Positions 20,801 to 21,870 of a DNA stretch of 21,870 nt are shown here, one piece after another. Location of the stretch: positions 1-21,870 of the IMG/VR virus record IMGVR_UViG_3300031227_000496. One strand, given 5' to 3'. The notes under the pieces are model-generated. The model saw only the letters and a list, made by a program, of their open reading frames with translations. It was not told the DNA's origin and did not search any database. Source of the stretch: a virus. The position numbers and the translations under genes were made by a program. The number at the start of each line of letters is the position of its first letter. Positions within the stretch are counted from its first letter, which is position 1.

Positions 20801-21870
20801 GCCCCCACCGCGGCCACGGGGACAGCCGCGACAAGTGCAGGCGCGACAGCCGGATTGGGTGTGGGATTAGGTCTCATGGGGGCCGCAATGATTACGCCAA
20901 TTTTAGGTAAGCTTCTATTCGATGACTCGAAAAGTTTTTGGGAATATTCCCCTGAGGAGCAATACGCCAAGTTAGAGAAAGGGTATGAGAACGACGAAAA
21001 TTATTGGGGAAGGTGGGGCAGCGTCTTAGTAAACAGCAATGCATCTACCATAGCCCCGGACGATAAGGCGAGAACGCTGCAATCCATCAGCGAAATCACC
21101 GGTACACCTCAAAACGAGTTAACAGAGAAATTAACCGCAGGGTGGAAGGATTACTCCGCGTATCTTGACCAAATGTCATCCGAAAAGCAAGCCTTGGCAC
21201 AATGGCAAGATGGCAGAGGCCCAATGGGTTCTGAGGCGTATAATGATAAAATGAGAGAATTGAATTTGAAATACAACCCCACATTTGAAGGCCACGCCAC
21301 CGGCGGATGGCTCGGTACGCATCCCAACGGCGGCACAATCCGGGAAGGCTCCGGTCTCGTCGACGATGTATTTCTTGGAACCGTAGCCGGCGCGGCACAT
21401 TATGGCATGGGCGGGGAGTATGTGGTCAACAAAGAATCCGCAAATAGATACGCACCCCTGCTCGACGTCATCAACACGGAGAACGGCGGCATATCCAATG
21501 TCAGCAACAACTATCAACCGGTCATATCAAGAGTACGGGACATCATGCAGCCCTCGGCGGAAAGCGAGGAAGAAACCACCGAGCAGGCGGCAATGGGTGG
21601 CATGTCAAGTCCGGGCATAATCTCTATAGTTCAAGAAAAAGCAACAAACGGATACCAGGGAACAAGCGCCGGCGATGTTAACTACAATTCTGCAATATAC
21701 AACCACGCCACCGGCGGCTTGCTCGGTACGCAGCCTGAAGGCGGCACAATCCGGGAAGGATTAGGATCCGTAGACGATGTGGTTTTAGGCTACATCCGCG
21801 CAATGGCAAACTGGGGCATGGGCGGGGACTATGCAGTAAATAAAGATTCCGCAAATAGATACGCACCCCT
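17882..21870 (+). CDS. tail tape measure protein (TP901 family), 3' end outside the window
   Basis: The frame is open from ATG 17882 to the right edge: 1329 codons without a stop. Weak ribosome binding site. Layout: helical N-terminus; hydrophobic Ala/Gly/Val stretch at about 48-90; TP901 tape-measure core from about 94 (FMEFESALVRIGNVG) to about 355 (SAIWNTFKNTIGK); a region with amphipathic helices; three tandem 69-residue repeats at 577-645, 646-714 and 715-783; an Ala/Gly/Thr-rich, membrane-like segment at about 870-1016; and two copies of a GGTIREG...DDV...GMGG motif near 1138 and 1275, the second cut by the window edge. The protein sets tail length and helps DNA entry. At about 0.15 nm per residue a tail of 200 nm or more would follow (rule of thumb). 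Confidence 0.92.
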   Translation, partial: MSSNTIQLVLDVDDKGSAVVKQFSSGTVNKVKSMSEQSERHISRMQKAMKAVGGVALSVGNKLANVAVKAAAIGVALATAAVGFTVKKALGGFMEFESALVRIGNVGKESIDKVKEKIMAMPNALGGATELVLGYYQVLSAGVKDPIASMELLTTAGKMAKEGTIEMAETVKGLAALYKIYRGELKDTGDAADLMYKMEAGGITSTREIIPYIGNLSSMTKVLGINAKEMAASFAQVAGIGQGTAKAMTQLEAIYVALMRPTKKLTELFEKQKGVQNAIKKLGYVEVLKKVQAATGGSAEALLSLLNTKEATQGFIQLAARGFEGLSGQLGEMEERTGASEDAWKRYKSTLSAIWNTFKNTIGKQLIMLGSDLAPAIKSVLTALSNWFEKMRDPIAKEFEGWIKKIVKYGKELKPIIADMVGRFGEWYEINKDVMGQKFETFLQALVGAVMALSDNLALLAWPFKVFHDSIMAVVHPIDSLTGLLKSTWGWLGKVGDAMLKPAKWVLKFMGVGSRELPITEKVKEVGGLISGLSDDVSTAKPDFTVDFSPARENLEDYHDNWEKVLSQTRNSFVLATDDQLDTYRRMYSDMEGYENENHAIQVLLIGKQREEYAKLTGNIVAAKEWETQQLNNLTADQAEAVTRASDDKLNAYRGMYSDMEGYGARNYDVQVALISRQKDKYIELTGDVVTAKEWETQQLNQLTADQTEAVTRASDDKLNAYRSIYEDMKGYDNEYYAIQKTLITKQKDEYIALGLDTVAAKAWETEQFKELEQVKALAHGSFVAGVIVGLQDITEKTQTWAEVGHEAVTTFATGAKETLSNVFFDFFTGELKSLKDYFSSWAKNLLRIFTDKISDMIVQWALFGSSAQGQLGGIVGALSSLFGGVESQAEGATSKVTSLISGLKSALGLGSSLTAAAPATASIGSLATTAGGTAGYQAAIGSATYGATTAGTAVAGTTANLAATEAIASGALAPTAATGTAATSAGATAGLGVGLGLMGAAMITPILGKLLFDDSKSFWEYSPEEQYAKLEKGYENDENYWGRWGSVLVNSNASTIAPDDKARTLQSISEITGTPQNELTEKLTAGWKDYSAYLDQMSSEKQALAQWQDGRGPMGSEAYNDKMRELNLKYNPTFEGHATGGWLGTHPNGGTIREGSGLVDDVFLGTVAGAAHYGMGGEYVVNKESANRYAPLLDVINTENGGISNVSNNYQPVISRVRDIMQPSAESEEETTEQAAMGGMSSPGIISIVQEKATNGYQGTSAGDVNYNSAIYNHATGGLLGTQPEGGTIREGLGSVDDVVLGYIRAMANWGMGGDYAVNKDSANRYAP
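19610..20230 (+). repeat. three tandem 207-bp repeats within the tape-measure gene
   Basis: Repeats begin at 19610, 19817 and 20024. Each encodes about 69 residues of the form S/T-DD-x-L-x2-YR, then DM-x-GY, then Q-x2-L, K-x-x-Y, and WET-x-Q. The junctions between copies 1-2 and 2-3 share long nearly identical DNA, so part of the array is recent. Confidence 0.88.
21293..21870 (+). repeat. duplicated C-terminal motif of the tape measure, 411 bp apart
   Basis: HATGGWLGTHPNGGTIREG at 21293 recurs as HATGGLLGTQPEGGTIREG at 21704. Both are followed by VDDV, a hydrophobic stretch, GMGG-[ED]-Y-x-VNK and SANRYAPL. Such GMGGEYVVNK segments normally appear once near the tape-measure end. Confidence 0.85.

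Overview
The window is a stretch of the late (virion and lysis) operon of a Mu-like bacteriophage or prophage, all on the + strand, with about 27 tightly packed genes. The gene order and recognisable families follow the Mu-type (B3/D3112/Mu) plan: lysis module, small and large terminase, DUF935 portal, F-type minor head protein, I-type protease with nested scaffold, decoration-like protein, gpT major head, gp35/gp36/gpG/gp37-like head-tail joining genes, then tail genes. There is no sheath gene between the gp37-like gene and the tail-tube genes. I therefore infer a siphovirus-type flexible tail behind a Mu-type head. The host is most likely a Gram-negative bacterium (lipoprotein and membrane proteins in the lysis region, GC-rich codon use). 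No host gene, tRNA, rRNA, integrase or transposase is present, so the host cannot be named.

Layout. Bases 1-3058 hold the lysis and accessory region: the end of a SleB-type cell wall hydrolase, a secreted protein of unknown function, a transglutaminase-like cysteine peptidase (BTLCP type), a 3-TM holin, a small lipoprotein and a membrane-anchored coiled-coil protein. Bases 3055-6717 hold DNA packaging: a small coiled-coil protein, small terminase, large terminase and portal. Bases 6767-7558 are an AT-richer DNA methyltransferase cargo gene. Bases 7646-13473 hold the head and connector genes. Bases 13578-21870 hold the tail: two paralogous tail-tube genes in tandem, a tail-assembly chaperone pair joined by a -1 ribosomal frameshift, a small beta protein, a MerR-like regulator, an unknown protein, and a tape-measure gene that runs off the right edge.

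Two things stand out. First, the tail chaperone pair carries a complete set of -1 frameshift signals: slippery A AAA AAC at 16375-16381, a 7-nt spacer, and a 9-bp stem enclosing a second hairpin. Second, most of the longer intergenic gaps are filled by short tandem arrays with a strict 7-bp period. The heptamer sequence differs from gap to gap (GGACAGA, GGAAATT, GCTCAAA, TTGATAA, TAAGCAG, AGCTAAT, GGTTATT, AGGTCAG), but the period does not. Several arrays touch or supply the stop codon of the upstream gene or the ribosome binding site of the next one, and some switch orientation in the middle to form inverted repeats. They look like intergenic heptanucleotide repeats that have colonised a phage late operon.

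Other notable points: a second tail-tube protein with a carbohydrate-binding-like domain inserted near its C-terminus, an internal ribosome binding site giving the scaffold from the protease gene, three 69-residue repeats and a duplicated C-terminal motif in the tape measure, and a 27-nt dispersed repeat present three times.
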